Program-made: the position numbers and the translations under genes
Part shown: positions 62,974 to 64,000 of the stretch, piece by piece
How positions within the stretch are numbered: position 1 is the first letter of the stretch
Layout: every line of letters begins with the position of its first letter
Assembly: GCA_024276995.1 (NCBI GenBank)
Contig: JAJRWB010000080.1
Location: 90,800 to 154,799 of the forward strand
DNA length: 64,000 nt
Direction of reading: 5' to 3'
DNA from: Candidatus Eiseniibacteriota bacterium
GTDB lineage: Bacteria > Orphanbacterota > Orphanbacteria > Orphanbacterales > Orphanbacteraceae
Notes under the pieces: model-generated
What the model saw: the letters and a program-made list of their open reading frames with translations, nothing else
The model's database searches: none
Told to the model about the DNA's origin: nothing

Positions 62974-63177
62974 TCAAGTGCTTGCCACATAGGTGCTTGC
63001 TGAAGATTCGTCGTGTCCGTCGCTCTCGTGTTCCAGCACGACGAGAAAGCCCCGCGCCGGACACGTGGGGAGGGAAGATTTCCACAAGCAGTGGAAGAAA
63101 GAAATTGTTCCGGCCCACACGCCCGGCTGCTCGATGCTCGTTAGCGTAACCTGCTCCGCGGGGTGGATAGCGCCCAT
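62974..63177 (-). CDS. hypothetical small protein (67 aa)
   Basis: The ATG lies 2 nt after the stop of the metal permease, and the stop is directly followed by a hairpin, which supports a real final gene of that operon. The sequence (starting GAIHPAEQVTLTSIEQPG) resembles no family I know. A different frame over the same DNA (62810-63118) is also open, so the call is weak. Confidence 0.3.
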   Translation of the reverse strand: MGAIHPAEQVTLTSIEQPGVWAGTISFFHCLWKSSLPTCPARGFLVVLEHESDGHDESSASTYVAST

Positions 63178-63179
63178 GA

Positions 63180-64000
63180 TTATCCCTGCGAAGGCTTTCT
63201 TGTCGCGACGGCTCCGACTTTTCCTCCGCGTGCCAACATGAGCGCCGATAGGCAAATGCCGAAGACGACGACGATCGTCGCGCCTGTCGGCAAGTCGAGC
63301 AGGTAGGAGGCGATCGCTCCCGACACGGCGATCACCGATCCGAGCGTCCAGCCGGTGGCGAGAGGCCGACGCGCATGGAGGAGATTCGCCATCACCGCAG
63401 GCACCACGAGGAACGTGAACACGAGGAAGACGCCGGCGATCTGCACCGAGCGGGTCACCACAAGGCCGAGAACAGCATAGAAGAGGAAGTCCCAGAGCCT
63501 CAGGTTGATTCCCCTTTTCCGCGCCTTTTCCGGGTCGGCGGTGACGAGGGCGATCCTTTCGTGGCAGCGGAAGAGGAAGAAGCCGAGGGCGGCGTAAAGG
63601 ATCGCCGTCTGGACGACGTCGGCCCACTTTACCCAGAGGATCGATCCGACGAGGAGCGCCTCTGTCTCCTCGGCGCCGTGCGGGACGCGGGTGAGTACGA
63701 GCATCGATGCGGCCGCCGCCACGACGTAGGCGATGCCGATGAATGCCTCCTGGGGAACGGTGCGGCTTTGCCCGCGGGTGAGGGAGATCACCCACGCGGC
63801 GAGAAGCGCGGCGATAAGGCCGAAGAGCCCGGAGAGGGGAGTACCCACCTCCACTCCGAGTAGCACGCCGAGCGCCGCACCGAGTGCGGAGGTCTGCGCG
63901 AGGGCGATGTCGACGAAGATCACTCCCCGCCGGACGACGTGCAACCCGAGTTGAACGTGGATCCCGATGAGCACCAGGCAGATCGCGATCGGCGCGCCCA
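63180..64000 (-). CDS. metal (Zn/Mn/Fe) ABC transporter permease, 5' end beyond window
   Basis: About 273 codons are present; the frame is open to the right edge, reading GAPIAICLVLIGIHVQLGLH, so the N-terminus lies outside. ABC-3 family features: GLHVVRRGVIFVDIALAQTSALGAALG, SLTRGQSRTVPQEAFIGIAYV, and about seven membrane helices, as in ZnuB/MntB. The start of the gene and its ATPase and binding protein should be further right. Metal specificity is not visible. Confidence 0.88.
   Translation of the reverse strand, partial: GAPIAICLVLIGIHVQLGLHVVRRGVIFVDIALAQTSALGAALGVLLGVEVGTPLSGLFGLIAALLAAWVISLTRGQSRTVPQEAFIGIAYVVAAAASMLVLTRVPHGAEETEALLVGSILWVKWADVVQTAILYAALGFFLFRCHERIALVTADPEKARKRGINLRLWDFLFYAVLGLVVTRSVQIAGVFLVFTFLVVPAVMANLLHARRPLATGWTLGSVIAVSGAIASYLLDLPTGATIVVVFGICLSALMLARGGKVGAVATRKPSQG

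Noticed and set aside
62810-63118. 102-aa minus-strand frame in the gap near the right end
   Set aside because: No family motif, no ribosome-binding site, and it overlaps the better-placed small frame at 62974-63177.

Overview
This window is a GC-rich bacterial chromosome segment with tightly packed genes. Ten gene junctions are 4-bp ATGA/GTGA overlaps, and many products are lipoproteins or carry signal peptides. No rRNA, tRNA, ribosomal protein or other phylogenetic marker is present, so the lineage cannot be fixed. The mix of multiheme cytochromes, sulfatase-fold lipoproteins, M28 peptidases and TPR metallopeptidases, all diderm-type, suggests an uncultured diderm such as an FCB-superphylum or former deltaproteobacterial lineage (inference only).

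Layout. Positions 1-9.8 kb hold an M28 peptidase with an inserted beta-propeller (partial), then a + strand run of membrane or lipoprotein alkaline-phosphatase-superfamily enzymes, an M1-like peptidase and a metal-binding lipoprotein. Positions 9.8-14.9 kb (-) hold a sulfatase-fold/TPR lipoprotein coupled to an ABC-2 exporter. Positions 15.0-16.8 kb hold OsmC, a small Zn-ribbon protein and a ChaN-like lipoprotein. Positions 16.8-21.6 kb (-) hold a YhaN/YhaO-like (SbcCD-like) ATPase/nuclease pair. Positions 21.8-25.3 kb hold a pcm gene with an in-frame TAA and a large TPR-zincin protein. Positions 25.4-30.2 kb (-) form one operon: ECF sigma, zinc anti-sigma, a DUF3179 protein whose first CPLC cysteine is encoded by UGA (probable selenocysteine), an OPT transporter, a small membrane protein and a sulfotransferase. 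An SLC13/RCK_C transporter is divergent from it.

Positions 32.9-51.2 kb are the centrepiece: an electron-transfer island with 77 canonical CXXCH haem motifs plus four CX3CH/CX4CH motifs. The first half encodes a NapC-like membrane cytochrome, a 9-haem lipoprotein, an outer-membrane beta-barrel, a 12-haem periplasmic cytochrome and a 6-haem lipoprotein, which resembles a porin-cytochrome conduit. The second half encodes an 11-haem cytochrome fused to a b-type membrane domain (CbcL-like), a 9-haem membrane cytochrome, a cytochrome b and a ~17-haem NapC-anchored cytochrome, which resembles a quinol-oxidising inner-membrane module. Between them lie a histidine kinase with two CXXCH motifs in its periplasmic sensor, its AAA+ response regulator, a pair of identical-architecture palindromes, an orphan receiver protein and an 8-haem lipoprotein. 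I infer an extracellular electron transfer pathway from quinol to the cell surface, controlled by a haem-c redox sensor.

Positions 51.3-64 kb are ordinary: an acetyltransferase, a MATE exporter, an M28 peptidase, a 0.6-kb non-coding gap, an ALDH7-type dehydrogenase, a decayed Ser/Thr kinase-TPR pseudogene, cardiolipin synthase, an HDOD protein, a pentapeptide-repeat K+ channel and a partial metal ABC permease.

Four genes are interrupted by single in-frame stop codons. Three (TAG at 2841, TAA at 22233, TAA at 43093) look like nonsense mutations or consensus errors. The fourth (TGA at 29066-29064, - strand) falls exactly on a conserved Cys of a CxxC motif and is followed by a short hairpin, so it is best explained as selenocysteine.
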